Assembly (NCBI GenBank): GCA_000997945.1
Contig: LCCP01000017.1
Span: 1 to 40,185, forward strand
Length of the DNA stretch: 40,185 nucleotides
Origin: Parcubacteria group bacterium GW2011_GWC2_42_12
GTDB lineage: Bacteria; Patescibacteriota; Patescibacteriia; Patescibacteriales; GWC2-42-12
Direction of reading: 5' to 3'
Shown here: one piece after another, positions 29,844 to 39,094 of the stretch
Numbering within the stretch: the first letter of the stretch is position 1
How the letters are laid out: every line of letters begins with the position of its first letter
The notes under the pieces: generated by a model
Database searches by the model: none
Told to the model about the DNA's origin: nothing
What the model saw: the letters and a program-made list of their open reading frames with translations, nothing else
Translations under genes and position numbers: made by a program

Positions 29844-30380
29844 ATGCCAAAGAACAAAGAACAGAAGAAAGCCATTTTAAACGAATTAACGGATAAAATC
29901 GCTAAAGCCAAGTCAATCATCTTTACCAGGTATAGTGGCTTGACAGTTAAAGATAACGAAGATCTAAGGGCAAGATTATATAAAGAGAATAATGAATATT
30001 ATGTGGCTAAGAAGACTTTGTTTAGCTTAGCCCTAAAAGATAGAGCCATTGCCGGCCTGGACATTAAAGGCTTCGTCGGCCAGGTAGCGGCAGTTTTTGG
30101 TTATGGAGATGAAGTCTCGCCGGCGAAAATAGTCGGTCAATTCAAGAAAGAAAAGGACAAAGAGGGTAAAATTGAATTTATCGGCGGTATTTTGGAAGAT
30201 AAGTATCTTGACGCGACTCAAGTCGCCAGTTTATCTAAATTGCCGTCTAAACAGGAATTATATGGTAGGATCGTCGGTTCCATTAACGCGCCGGTTGCCG
30301 GCTTGGTTAATGCCTTGGCCGGGAATTTAAAGAATTTAGTGTACGCGTTAAGCGCCATTAAAGATAAAAAACAAGTTTAA
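29844..30380 (+). CDS. rplJ: 50S ribosomal protein L10
   Basis: Base of the ribosomal stalk, anchoring L7/L12 dimers. Typical L10 motifs: KKAILNELTDKIAKAKSIIFTRYSGLTVKD, EYYVAKKTLFSLALKD, and the middle region GFVGQVAAVFGYGDEVSPAKIVGQF; the C-terminal helix (APVAGLVNALAGNLKNLVYALSAIKDK) binds L7/L12. The 178 residues are normal. It follows the L10 leader and precedes rplL by 25 bases, the common rplJL operon. Confidence 0.95.
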   Translation: MPKNKEQKKAILNELTDKIAKAKSIIFTRYSGLTVKDNEDLRARLYKENNEYYVAKKTLFSLALKDRAIAGLDIKGFVGQVAAVFGYGDEVSPAKIVGQFKKEKDKEGKIEFIGGILEDKYLDATQVASLSKLPSKQELYGRIVGSINAPVAGLVNALAGNLKNLVYALSAIKDKKQV

Positions 30381-30405
30381 TAATTAATTAATAATTATAA
30401 AATTT

Positions 30406-30846
30406 ATGCCAGAAGAAACAAAACCAGCCGCCGCGGCGGAAGCTACGGCCGGCCAAGAGGAACAAATTGAAGTTCCGGCAAAATTTAAGACTTTAATTGA
30501 GACTATCGAGAAGATGTCGGTCTTGGATTTAGCTGAATTGGTTAAGATTTTAGAAAAGAAGTTCGGCGTTTCCGCCTCCGCTCCGGCCATGATGATGGCT
30601 GGTCCGGCTGCCGCGGCCGTTGAAGTCGAAGAGAAAACCAGTTTTAACGTGGAAATAACCGAAGCCGGCGCGAACAAAATCGCGGTTATTAAAGCGGTGC
30701 GCGCTTTAACCGAAATGGGATTAAAGGATGCCAAGGACTTGGTTGACGCCGCCCCAAAAATGTTGAAGGAAGGCGTTAAAAAGGCCGATGCCGATGCCAT
30801 GAAGAAGGCCCTGGAGGAAGCCGGAGCCAAAGTTACTTTGAAATAA
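30406..30846 (+). CDS. rplL: 50S ribosomal protein L7/L12
   Basis: Stalk protein that recruits translation factors. The N-terminal dimerisation region ([27 protein letters not shown]) is followed by an Ala-rich hinge and the C-terminal domain [48 protein letters not shown]. At 146 aa it is longer than the usual 120-130 because of an Ala/Glu-rich N-terminal extension ([17 protein letters not shown]). No Shine-Dalgarno precedes the ATG. A terminator follows. Confidence 0.96.
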   Translation: MPEETKPAAAAEATAGQEEQIEVPAKFKTLIETIEKMSVLDLAELVKILEKKFGVSASAPAMMMAGPAAAAVEVEEKTSFNVEITEAGANKIAVIKAVRALTEMGLKDAKDLVDAAPKMLKEGVKKADADAMKKALEEAGAKVTLK

Positions 30847-30866
30847 TCACGAACGACACGAAATAT

Positions 30867-30902
30867 AAAAAGACGTTCTCTCAATAAAGAATGTCTTTTT
30901 AT
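30867..30902 (+). terminator. Rho-independent terminator of rplJ-rplL
   Basis: AAAGACGTTC (30869-30878) pairs with GAATGTCTTT (30889-30898), one G-T pair, followed by T residues. Confidence 0.85.
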
Positions 30903-30926
30903 TGCGCTTAAATAATATTTGTAATG

Positions 30927-33215
30927 CTATTTGGCTAAATGGCTCATGTCAATTGAATAAACAGTGGTATTATTCAAAAAATATATTTTTTTGTTGGTTT
31001 CATCAATTTGGCAATCTTTTAAATTACCAAATTTATCGCTGGTATATTGGCTTAAAAATCGGCCGGTTTTATCCAAGACAATTAATCTTTTATTTGCTGG
31101 CTCAAGAATATAAAGATAATTTTGCTCCGGAGAAATTATCATTTTTGCGGGCTGGTTTAGCGCCGGTTCAATAGCGGTGGTGGAAAAATTTTGCTTTTTT
31201 CCTTTGGTGTATTTAGATATTTCCCCATCATTTTTTAATAAATAGATATCGCCGTCAATATTAAGGCTGACAACCTTAGTTAAATCTTCTTTATTGTTTA
31301 GCCAGGGAGTGGAACCGGTTAGCTGGTTACCATTTTTAGTAAAACGAAAAATTTGTCCGGCCGCCGCGTCAGTTAAATAAAATCTATTATTATATTGCTG
31401 AAAAGCGACAATTTTTTCTAGGTTGCCGTTATAATTAATGTCTAGCCAAGATAATTTTTCTGATTTTGCATCTAAAACCGCTACTTTGTTCGCGCTAAGA
31501 TAATAGATATTATTGTTTTTATCAAGGTTGGGGAAATCAAGCCGGTTGATATCGGGGTTATTTAGATTTATTAAAGTTGTTAACTTACTGTCCAAGTCAA
31601 TGCTATAAATAGTTGCTGGCGCGGCGGCGGCGTAAATTTTATTTTTGGCCAGAATTATATTAATTGGTTTGGCATTGGCGCTGAGATTGATAAGATTAGC
31701 TAATTCAACCGGAGCGACGCGGATGACATGGCTGATTTTTTCCATTTGTACCTGGTGTTTGGCCAGCAGCCGCCGATATTGATTTTTTTGATCTTGGCTG
31801 CCTTGAGGCAGTTGTTTCAAGAGCTCTTTAACTTCTTCGAGCAGTTTCCCGGCGCCAGTTTCGTTATCGTACAAAAGACTCGCGTCTATTTGATTTTGTT
31901 TTTGTTCAATCGCCATCGTTAAGTTATTAATAATCGCCCGCTGCTCCGTGGTTTTATTTTTTATATTTTGCCAGCCGAGATTAGCGGAAAAGATTAATAA
32001 ACAAATCAAGAAGACGGAAAATAGGGTTTTATTAATTTTGTTTAGATTCTTGTACCAGAAGAATGATCTAACGGCGGCGGTCCTAAGGATTGCCCAGGAA
32101 TTTTTTATTTTAAAAATTAGCTTATGGAAAAAATCCGCTAAAGTTTTTTTGTCAGTGATAATTCTAAAAATATAAATAAATAAGCCAATTAAATAAACGC
32201 CGAAATTTTTTAGAGCGTCAAATATTTTTTTAAGTGACAGCCAATCGGCTTTTCTTTTGATAAAGATCTTATCTTTTAACAGAAAGGCCGGGCGGCTGAT
32301 TTTAGCGGTTGGCTTGGGGCTTAAGCGGCCGATTAAATTATTGAAAAATGACGACCATTTTTTGGCACTTACCAAGCCAGACGGCGTTAGCAATCTTTCG
32401 GTTTTTTCTTCAGTGACGATTAAATTGTCAATTGAGGTCTTAGTTGAGCAAATCGGTTCTTTGATTTTTATTCCTTCTATTTCCAGCCCAGCCGTATTTT
32501 TTATGATAATGCCCAAAAAAGGCACATAAGCGTTAATCTTATTGAGCGTATTTTTAATTTGTTCGGCCGCGCCGGCCGGAGGCAAAGTCGTGACAATGCT
32601 GATAATTTGCTTGGCCGACAGGTATTCTCCAAAAGTTTCGTTGGCAAAAATAAAATAACCGCCGCGGGGCAGGGAGCCGCTGATGATATTGGAAAATAAT
32701 TTTATCGCGCTTGGTTGTTTTTTAGTTTCCGGAGAGCTGGTTTGTTCAGTGATGTCAGCTAATTTGTGTTTGATATTATCGCTTGGTTTGCCCCGATATA
32801 TAAGCAAGGCCTTATTTTTTCCTAGATTGGCGAAATGCAGGCTATCGTCATAAATCACGCCGATAGTAAAATTTAAAATATCGGGGTTAAGCTTGATCTT
32901 TTCGGCTTGCAAAAACTCAGCTAATTTTTTATTAGTCTTAGCCAGGGCTGATTCAAAGATATGCTCAATTTTTATCGTACTTACCCTTTCTCTTAAAATC
33001 ATTTTTTCGTTTTGGTAATAATCGTGGTTCAAAGAGTTGATTAGAAAATTAATGATTTTAAGCCCGGCCGTTTTAGTTGAGCCGATTTCCATCAAAGCGA
33101 ATAACTTGCCGGCCAGAGCTTCTTTCCCGGCATCGGGTTGGGCAACATAAATTTCCAACGTTGATTGGCTGCGCTGGGGAGGAGTGAAGATAAATTGGGC
33201 TATCTTATAGTTCAT
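30927..33215 (-). CDS. Membrane protein with PP2C-like N-terminal and beta-propeller C-terminal regions
   Basis: A 762-aa protein. Residues 1-235 resemble a degenerate PP2C/PPM phosphatase fold (YVAQPDAGKEALAGKLFALMEIG, FTIGVIYDDSLHFANLGKNKALLIY, GGYFIFAN); the metal-binding Asp residues of active phosphatases are not clearly kept. A basic region leads to a membrane segment (LFSVFLICLLIFSANLGW, about residues 410-427) and a coiled coil (about 430-500). The rest is a repeated-blade region (YAAAAPATIYSIDLDSKLTTL, IYYLSANKVAVLDAKSEKL, YLYILEPANKRLIVLDKTG) of a likely NHL/WD-like propeller outside the cell. Function unknown; a sensor is a guess. Confidence 0.72.
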   Translation of the reverse strand: MNYKIAQFIFTPPQRSQSTLEIYVAQPDAGKEALAGKLFALMEIGSTKTAGLKIINFLINSLNHDYYQNEKMILRERVSTIKIEHIFESALAKTNKKLAEFLQAEKIKLNPDILNFTIGVIYDDSLHFANLGKNKALLIYRGKPSDNIKHKLADITEQTSSPETKKQPSAIKLFSNIISGSLPRGGYFIFANETFGEYLSAKQIISIVTTLPPAGAAEQIKNTLNKINAYVPFLGIIIKNTAGLEIEGIKIKEPICSTKTSIDNLIVTEEKTERLLTPSGLVSAKKWSSFFNNLIGRLSPKPTAKISRPAFLLKDKIFIKRKADWLSLKKIFDALKNFGVYLIGLFIYIFRIITDKKTLADFFHKLIFKIKNSWAILRTAAVRSFFWYKNLNKINKTLFSVFLICLLIFSANLGWQNIKNKTTEQRAIINNLTMAIEQKQNQIDASLLYDNETGAGKLLEEVKELLKQLPQGSQDQKNQYRRLLAKHQVQMEKISHVIRVAPVELANLINLSANAKPINIILAKNKIYAAAAPATIYSIDLDSKLTTLINLNNPDINRLDFPNLDKNNNIYYLSANKVAVLDAKSEKLSWLDINYNGNLEKIVAFQQYNNRFYLTDAAAGQIFRFTKNGNQLTGSTPWLNNKEDLTKVVSLNIDGDIYLLKNDGEISKYTKGKKQNFSTTAIEPALNQPAKMIISPEQNYLYILEPANKRLIVLDKTGRFLSQYTSDKFGNLKDCQIDETNKKIYFLNNTTVYSIDMSHLAK

Positions 33216-33292
33216 AATTCAATTTTTGACTAAATGGTATCTTTATTATACAATAAATGAATAAATAAGTTAAGTAACTCCTATAAATCTGC

Positions 33293-33390
33293 CTGCCTAC
33301 CGGCCGGCCGGCAAAGCCACTACAAATATCACGAATAGATAATAAAAATTTTCAATAATTTGTATTATCCGTAGCTGATTTGTTGATCGG
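33293..33390. repeat. Intergenic palindromes: CCTGCC/GGCCGG type and CACGAATA type
   Basis: CTGCCTACCGGCCGGCCGG (33293 on) is a G/C-rich palindromic element related to GCCTGCCGGCGCGGGCAGG inside the gene at 34215; ACAAATATCACGAATAGATA (33322 on) with GTATTATCCGTAGCTGATTT is a diverged copy of the repeat at 677-765. Confidence 0.55.
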
Positions 33391-33434
33391 CGGGGCAATT
33401 AGGCGGGCATTTAAAAGCTCAATACATATTTATT

Positions 33435-34049
33435 ATGCTGGAAAAATTATTCGGTTCAAAAACCAGGGTTAAGATTTTAAAATTATTTTTGATTCACCCC
33501 TTAGATAAATACTATATTAGGCAATTGTCGCGTGATTTAAAATTGCAATTGAATTCAGTGCGCCGGGAGTTAGAGAATTTGGAGGGTTTTGGCATCTTAA
33601 CTTCTGACGCCAAAGATATTAATCATGGAGAAACGCCCGCAGAAAAGAAAGCATCAGCCACGGGCCAGGAAAAGAAATATTATCGCGCCAATCCTAATTT
33701 TGTTTTGTTTGACGAGATTAAGGCCTTAATAGTTAAGGCGCAGATTTTGTATGAAAAAGACTTTGTGCGGAAATTGCAAGCTATCGGTAAAATTAAATTG
33801 TTGGTCTTAACCGGAATTTTCGTCAACAACCCGAATTCCCTAATTGATATTTTGTTAGTTGGCAAAATCAATAAGATAAAATTAGTAAAATTAATTAAAG
33901 AGCTGGAAATTGAATTGGGCAAGGAAATTAATTTTACTGTTTTTAATCCGCAGGAATTTAAATACCGTCGCGACATTACCGATATTTTTTTATATGGCAT
34001 TTTAGAAGGCAGAAAGCTAATAGTGATTGATGAAGCAGGCGTGAGTTAG
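33435..34049 (+). CDS. Winged-helix DNA-binding protein with nucleotidyltransferase-like C-terminal region
   Basis: Residues 1-65 form a winged helix-turn-helix (MLEKLFGSKTRVKILKLFLI, YIRQLSRDLKLQLNSVRRELENLEGFGIL) as in ArsR/MarR-like regulators. After a linker comes KYYRANPNFVLFDEIKALIVK, then a region resembling the minimal nucleotidyltransferase/KNTase fold (LVLTGIFVNNPNSLIDILLVG, GKEINFTVFNPQEFKYR), but without the GSxxxGxxxxxSDxD active site, so probably inactive. Such fusions are common, uncharacterised regulators in Patescibacteria. Its targets are unknown; it could control itself or the M23 gene downstream. Confidence 0.72.
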   Translation: MLEKLFGSKTRVKILKLFLIHPLDKYYIRQLSRDLKLQLNSVRRELENLEGFGILTSDAKDINHGETPAEKKASATGQEKKYYRANPNFVLFDEIKALIVKAQILYEKDFVRKLQAIGKIKLLVLTGIFVNNPNSLIDILLVGKINKIKLVKLIKELEIELGKEINFTVFNPQEFKYRRDITDIFLYGILEGRKLIVIDEAGVS

Positions 34050-34080
34050 CTATTTTCTTATAATTATGATGGTAAGAATG

Positions 34081-34113
34081 CCCCCTAGCGATAGGGGGTT
34101 TAAATTTTTATTT
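34081..34113 (+). terminator. Rho-independent terminator after the winged-helix gene
   Basis: CCCCCTA-GCGA-TAGGGGG (34081-34098) is a 7-bp stem followed by TTTAAATTTTTATTT. Confidence 0.75.
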
Positions 34114-34116
34114 CGC

Positions 34117-34145
34117 TTGACATTATTTTATATATATGCTATATT
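34117..34145 (+). promoter_or_regulatory. Promoter of the S-layer-like M23 gene
   Basis: TTGACA (34117-34122), a 17-base spacer, TATATT (34140-34145), just after the terminator and about 70 bases before the start codon. Confidence 0.8.
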
Positions 34146-34214
34146 AGTTAGTTAGATAATTTTAATATAAATATTAATAAAATTAGCTAAAATTAGTCAT
34201 AATTATAAAAAAAT

Positions 34215-37200
34215 ATGATGAGTATATTTAAGAAAAATTTGCCTGCCGGCGCGGGCAGGGCTAAAAATTTAATAATGTTTTTGATTAGCTTGGTTATGGC
34301 CGGTTTATTCGGCCTAATCCTGATGGCAGATGAAGCGCTGGCTGCTGCCGGTTTGGATGCAAAAATAAGGCAGGTTAAAACCGCGGCTAACCCGGCGGTT
34401 TATTACCTGGATCATAATCGCGGTTTGAAAAAGCCGTATGTCTCGGCAGCCGCTTTTTTATCTTATGGCAACAAATGGCCAGACATAAAAATTATCAGCC
34501 AGGAGGAATTAGACAAATGGCCGGAAACGCATTTGATGAAAAGCAAAGATTCAAATCAAGTTTATTATATCAGCCAAGGCCGGAAAGCTTTAATAGCATC
34601 GGAACAGCAATTCATTGAGTCCGGATTTAAGTGGGCGGAGATTATGACAATTTCTCCGGCGGATTTAGCCGAATATAAAATTACTGACTTTAAAGTTGGC
34701 GGCGCTGTCGGCGATAATAATGATAATTCATTGGCTATCACTCTGGATTCTTCCAGCCCGAAAGCCGATTATTTAGCCGTTGGCGCTCAAGGTAATTTAG
34801 TGGCGGTTTTTAGCTTAAGAGCTCTAAGCGCGCCGGTTGAAATTACAAAATTTGTTTTAAATTTAAAGGGCATTTTTAATTCTGACGTAATCCAAGAAAT
34901 TTATTTAACTAACGAAAGCGATATTGAATATTCGGTTTCTTCCAGGATGGACAATCGTCAAGCCAGTTTTAATATTAACAGCCGGCCGATATTTATCAGC
35001 TCAGGCGAGACCAAAAAAATAAAAGTTTATGTAAATTTTAAAGATAGTTCGGCGGATGTTACCAATCAGACTTTTCAAGTCGCCATTAATCAAGCTTCTA
35101 ATATAATCGGCGCTAACGCGACCGGCGCTTTTCCTCTAACCGGAGAGACATTTAAACTTATCTCCGGATTCGGTATTTTAGAAAGCGTTACTGCCAGCGA
35201 ACAATCTTTAAGTATTAATAATAATCAAGCGATTATCGGTTCAACGGAAAAAAATATCGGTAAATTCAATTTAGCTGAAACTTCCGGCAGGTCGGATATT
35301 TTTGTTAAAGAATTAAAATTCGCCAATCAGAGCAAAGCCGGCGCGTTCAGTCTAAATAACTTCAAGTTAAAAAATAGAGCTGGGCAAATAATTTCTACCG
35401 TTCCGGAAATGACCAGTGATAGAGAGATAGTCTTTAAATTAAAAGATTATAGAATTAAGAAAAACGGCAATGAAACTTTTATCATTTTAGCCGATATCCC
35501 GGGCGGGGAAAATGGAGAAAACAGTTTGATTAATCTTTATCTCAGCAAAGCCAAGGTTTTGAGCTCGCAGGGGAATTTTAACTTATATGTAAATATAACC
35601 AATCTGGATGAAAATATTACCATTAAGAGGGAGACCTTGGGCCTTGTCGCCAAAGAATTAAAAGCAAATAATAAAGTTTTTATTAAAGAGACGGGCGTGA
35701 TTATCGGTAACTTTGAGATTAGAAATAATAATCAAAAAATTAACTTGGCTAGTTTAAATTTCAGTTTGGGGAAAAATAGCGCTATGCCCGGTTTAACCGA
35801 AACCGTTTATTTGGTTAATTATAATACCGGCGAAGTTTACGGTTATATTAACGGCGACGAATTTGATAACGGCGCGGTTGATGTCGACTTGGGTAATTTG
35901 GATTTAAAGGCCAAACAGAACTTAGTTATCGCCTTAGTTACTAAAATACCCGACAGCGCGCCCAACGGCGGTTATTATAGAATAATTTTAAACGGGCTTA
36001 ACTATCGAGTTGCTAGCGGCGCTTATTGGCGCGATACGGCGAATATTGCCGGAGCGAAATTAACCATCAGCAAATCCAATCTTTATCTCTATCCTAATAA
36101 TGAATTGGGCGATCGATCCTTTATTAAGGGCGAGAAAAATATTAAAATCGCCAGCTTTATTATTGAGGGCGCGGCCGGAGGCGATACTAAAATAACCGAT
36201 TTGACCTTTTCCCGCGGCAGCGACAGCTCGGGTACTATTTCTTTTGACAATGGATTCAGTAATTTGCGCTTTTATATCGGTTCCGCGAAAATTAAAACGA
36301 TCTCCGCTCCCTATAGCGGCGACATCGCCGTTGGCGGCTTCAGTTATGTTTTAAAGTCAGGCGCCAGAGCGGAAATAAAAGTTTACGCGGATACGGAAAA
36401 AGAATTAGGTGCCTCGACGATTCAATTAGCTATTAGCAATCTAGCGGCGGTCAATAGCGGTTCCTTAATACCGGCCGTGGTCAATAATTTAAATGTTAAT
36501 AGCCATAAAGTAAATTTTGGTCAAGCGAAGGCGGAAATCAGTAAAGTTGCCGAGGGTTTTGTGACTCAAGGCGAAAATGATAATGTTATTGCCGGCTTTA
36601 AAGTTAAAAATTCAGGCGTTGAAGATTTAAGATTAGGGGCAATTACCATCAACGCGGCTGATCAAGAATTGACTTATAGCTTGGGTTATAGCAATTTAAG
36701 GATTGTCAATCGCGATCAGCAAAGAACCGCCAGCAGCGCGGTTAGCCGTCCGGTGGCCGGAGCCAATAAAATTAATTTAGGCGGCTACCTTGTCAAGGCC
36801 GGGGAAGAAGCCGTCTTTGATGTTCATGTCAAGGCCAATGACAGCATAGCGGATCAAAATATGGATATTTATTTCAGTGATTTTACGGCTCAAGGCAAAA
36901 CTTCCAGAGTGAGCGCTTTAATCAGCGGCGATCCGACCGACAGTTATAAATTTACCGTAGTTACCGGGAGTAGCGCGAAAATGTTTATTCAACCGGTTAG
37001 CGGTTCCATAACTTACCGTTGGCATGACGCGAATTATCCTTATGGCAATTCTAACGGCGAACATACCGGCATTGACATAGTCACGGCTCAAGGCACTCCG
37101 GTTAAGGCGGCGGCCGCCGGCGCAGTCGTCGCGGTGGTTAGCGGTTCAGGCGATCAGGCCAGCTATATTACCATTAGCCATGGCAACGGCCTAATAACAA

Positions 37201-37382
37201 AATACGCTCACTTATCGCGCCTGGATGTTCAGGCGGGCGATCAGGTTAATCAGGGAGAAATTATCGGTTTGTCCGGCGGTACGCCCGGTACGCCCGGCGC
37301 CGGCCTCTATACCAACGGAGCGCATTTGCATTTTGAAGTCCTGTTAAACGGCGTCAGCGCGGATCCGGAGAAATATTTATAA
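34215..37382 (+). CDS. Large S-layer-like surface protein with C-terminal M23 peptidase domain
   Basis: A 1055-aa exported protein. The signal segment is LIMFLISLVMAGLFGLILMADEALA (about residues 20-44); just before it, LPAGAGR is encoded by a GCCTGCCGGCGCGGGCAGG palindrome in the gene. Residues about 50-160 hold a double repeat found in Patescibacteria surface proteins (NPAVYYLDHNRGLKKPYVSAAAFLSYG; NQVYYISQGRKALI). Residues about 170-925 are beta-rich repeated domains. The C-terminal about 125 residues are an M23/LytM metallopeptidase: EHTGIDIV, GNGLITKYAHLS and HLHFEV supply the zinc ligands. It may cleave peptidoglycan cross-bridges while sitting in the surface layer. It stands alone with its own promoter and terminator. 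Confidence 0.85.
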   Translation: MMSIFKKNLPAGAGRAKNLIMFLISLVMAGLFGLILMADEALAAAGLDAKIRQVKTAANPAVYYLDHNRGLKKPYVSAAAFLSYGNKWPDIKIISQEELDKWPETHLMKSKDSNQVYYISQGRKALIASEQQFIESGFKWAEIMTISPADLAEYKITDFKVGGAVGDNNDNSLAITLDSSSPKADYLAVGAQGNLVAVFSLRALSAPVEITKFVLNLKGIFNSDVIQEIYLTNESDIEYSVSSRMDNRQASFNINSRPIFISSGETKKIKVYVNFKDSSADVTNQTFQVAINQASNIIGANATGAFPLTGETFKLISGFGILESVTASEQSLSINNNQAIIGSTEKNIGKFNLAETSGRSDIFVKELKFANQSKAGAFSLNNFKLKNRAGQIISTVPEMTSDREIVFKLKDYRIKKNGNETFIILADIPGGENGENSLINLYLSKAKVLSSQGNFNLYVNITNLDENITIKRETLGLVAKELKANNKVFIKETGVIIGNFEIRNNNQKINLASLNFSLGKNSAMPGLTETVYLVNYNTGEVYGYINGDEFDNGAVDVDLGNLDLKAKQNLVIALVTKIPDSAPNGGYYRIILNGLNYRVASGAYWRDTANIAGAKLTISKSNLYLYPNNELGDRSFIKGEKNIKIASFIIEGAAGGDTKITDLTFSRGSDSSGTISFDNGFSNLRFYIGSAKIKTISAPYSGDIAVGGFSYVLKSGARAEIKVYADTEKELGASTIQLAISNLAAVNSGSLIPAVVNNLNVNSHKVNFGQAKAEISKVAEGFVTQGENDNVIAGFKVKNSGVEDLRLGAITINAADQELTYSLGYSNLRIVNRDQQRTASSAVSRPVAGANKINLGGYLVKAGEEAVFDVHVKANDSIADQNMDIYFSDFTAQGKTSRVSALISGDPTDSYKFTVVTGSSAKMFIQPVSGSITYRWHDANYPYGNSNGEHTGIDIVTAQGTPVKAAAAGAVVAVVSGSGDQASYITISHGNGLITKYAHLSRLDVQAGDQVNQGEIIGLSGGTPGTPGAGLYTNGAHLHFEVLLNGVSADPEKYL

Positions 37383-37400
37383 TATAAAGCTTAAGATATA

Positions 37401-37430
37401 AAAACAGTCGGCCCGAGGCCGACTGTTTTT
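37401..37430 (+). terminator. Rho-independent terminator of the M23 gene
   Basis: AAAACAGTCGGCC-CGA-GGCCGACTGTTTT is a perfect 13-bp stem followed by T residues. Confidence 0.93.
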
Positions 37431-37469
37431 ATATTTGATTTAAGCTGATTTTTCGGTTATGATGAATAC

Positions 37470-38882
37470 ATGAATAAATTATATCTCTATAACACTTTAA
37501 CGCGGCAAAAAGAGGAATTCAAGCCGATTAAGAAGGGCGCGGTCGGTTTATATACTTGCGGCCCGACGGTTTATAATTACGCGCATATCGGCAATCTGCG
37601 CACCTATATTTTTGAAGACATCTTAAAGCGGGTCTTGGTTTATAATGGCTATAAAGTGAAGCATGTCATGAACATTACCGATGTTGGCCACTTGACCGGT
37701 GATCGAGATATGGGCGAGGATAAGTTAGAAAAAGGCGCGAAAAGAGAAAACAAAACCGTTTGGGAAATTGCGGAATTTTATACTCAAGCGTTCCGTGACG
37801 ACATGAAGAGATTAAATATTACGGAACCGAATATTTGGTGCAAGGCGACCGATTATATTAAAGAGCAGATCGAGCTGGTAGAAATTTTAGAGAAGAAAGG
37901 GTACGCCTATAAAATTAGCGATGGCATATATTTTGATATCGCGAAGTTTAAAAATTATAATCAGCTGAGCCATCAGCCGACGGAGAATCTATTGGCCGGA
38001 GCGCGGGTAGAAAAGAACGACGAGAAAAAGAATGCCGCTGATTTTGCTTTATGGAAATTTTCAACCCCCCTTACCCCCTTTGTCGGGGGGGTGAAAACCG
38101 CAAAGAGGCAGATGGAATGGCCCAGCCCTTGGGGAATTGGTTTTCCCGGCTGGGCTATTGAATGTTCGGCTATGAGCCTGGCAGAATTGCGCGATCAACT
38201 GGACATCCATTGCGGCGGCGTTGATCATATTGATATTCACCATACTAATGAAATCGCGCAAAGCGAGGCGGCCACGGGTAAGAAATTTTTTAATTATTGG
38301 CTTCATGGAGCGTTTTTAAATATTGCCGGCGGCAAAAAAATGGCCAAGAGTGAAGATAATTTTTTAACCCTGAAAAATGCTTTTATAAAAAAGAAGATTG
38401 ATCCGCTAATCTACCGTTTTGCCACTCTGCAAACGCATTACCGGAAGCCCATGGAGTATGGCGAAGAGGCGATGAAAAACGCGCAGTCTGGTTTAGAGCA
38501 TTTGTATAATCAGGTTAGGGCGTTAGGCCAAGACCAGGGTAAGATTAATAAAGAATTTGCAGAGAAGTTTTTAGCGGCGGTTAATGACGATTTGAATATG
38601 CCCAAGGTTTTGGCTATGGCGCAGGAATTACTAAAATCCGATCTTACCAATAAAGATAAATTGGCCACAATTTTGGATTTTGATAAAGTCTTGGGGCTAA
38701 ATTTAAATCAAGCCGGCGAGCCGGAGGAAACTTCGGCTGAAGTTACAATTTTGGCGCGCGCGCGGGTCAAGGCGCGCGAAAGTAAAAATTGGACAGAAGC
38801 GGACAGGCTGCGGCGGGAAATAGAAAAATTGGGCTACTCGGCGGAAGACGCGAAAGATGGGCAAAGGATAAGCAAGAAGTAA
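37470..38882 (+). CDS. cysS: Cysteinyl-tRNA synthetase with a repeat-derived insertion
   Basis: Class I synthetase charging tRNA-Cys. Zinc-binding Cys30 in [10 protein letters not shown], the HIGH motif as HIGN (residues 39-42), the zinc site IECSAMS with [18 protein letters not shown], and the KMSKS loop as KMAKS (about residues 290-294) are all present. The 470 residues fit the family. Between DFALWKFS and [11 protein letters not shown] lie about 12 residues ([12 protein letters not shown]) coded by a CCCCCTTACCCCCTTTGTCG-type palindrome (38063-38096), in a surface loop of variable length in the family, so activity is probably kept. Confidence 0.95.
   Translation: MNKLYLYNTLTRQKEEFKPIKKGAVGLYTCGPTVYNYAHIGNLRTYIFEDILKRVLVYNGYKVKHVMNITDVGHLTGDRDMGEDKLEKGAKRENKTVWEIAEFYTQAFRDDMKRLNITEPNIWCKATDYIKEQIELVEILEKKGYAYKISDGIYFDIAKFKNYNQLSHQPTENLLAGARVEKNDEKKNAADFALWKFSTPLTPFVGGVKTAKRQMEWPSPWGIGFPGWAIECSAMSLAELRDQLDIHCGGVDHIDIHHTNEIAQSEAATGKKFFNYWLHGAFLNIAGGKKMAKSEDNFLTLKNAFIKKKIDPLIYRFATLQTHYRKPMEYGEEAMKNAQSGLEHLYNQVRALGQDQGKINKEFAEKFLAAVNDDLNMPKVLAMAQELLKSDLTNKDKLATILDFDKVLGLNLNQAGEPEETSAEVTILARARVKARESKNWTEADRLRREIEKLGYSAEDAKDGQRISKK
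38063..38096. repeat. CCCCCTTACCCCCTTT-type palindrome inside cysS
   Basis: ACCCCCCTTACCCCCTTTG and CGGGGGGGT form the arms. Same family as 15683-15797, 12874-12938 and 13264-13292; it is read in frame here. Confidence 0.75.
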
Positions 38883-39094
38883 TTTTTTTATTGACTTTTC
38901 ATTTTGACTGTTTGCCGGGGTAATTAATTTTTTCGTTGCGGAACTCGCAGAACTGTTAGCCGCATTAACATGAACCCGGATACTACGCTCTATTCCGGCC
39001 ACTTAATATGAACTAGATGGCGGCTCAAACAGTCCTCACTTCAAAAATTAACTACCCCAGCAAACAGCATAACCGGCTTAGGCCGTATTTTTGT

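Noticed and set aside
38883-39094. A small gene between cysS and dus
   Set aside because: No frame with plausible composition or start; the 212 bases look like degenerate intergenic sequence.
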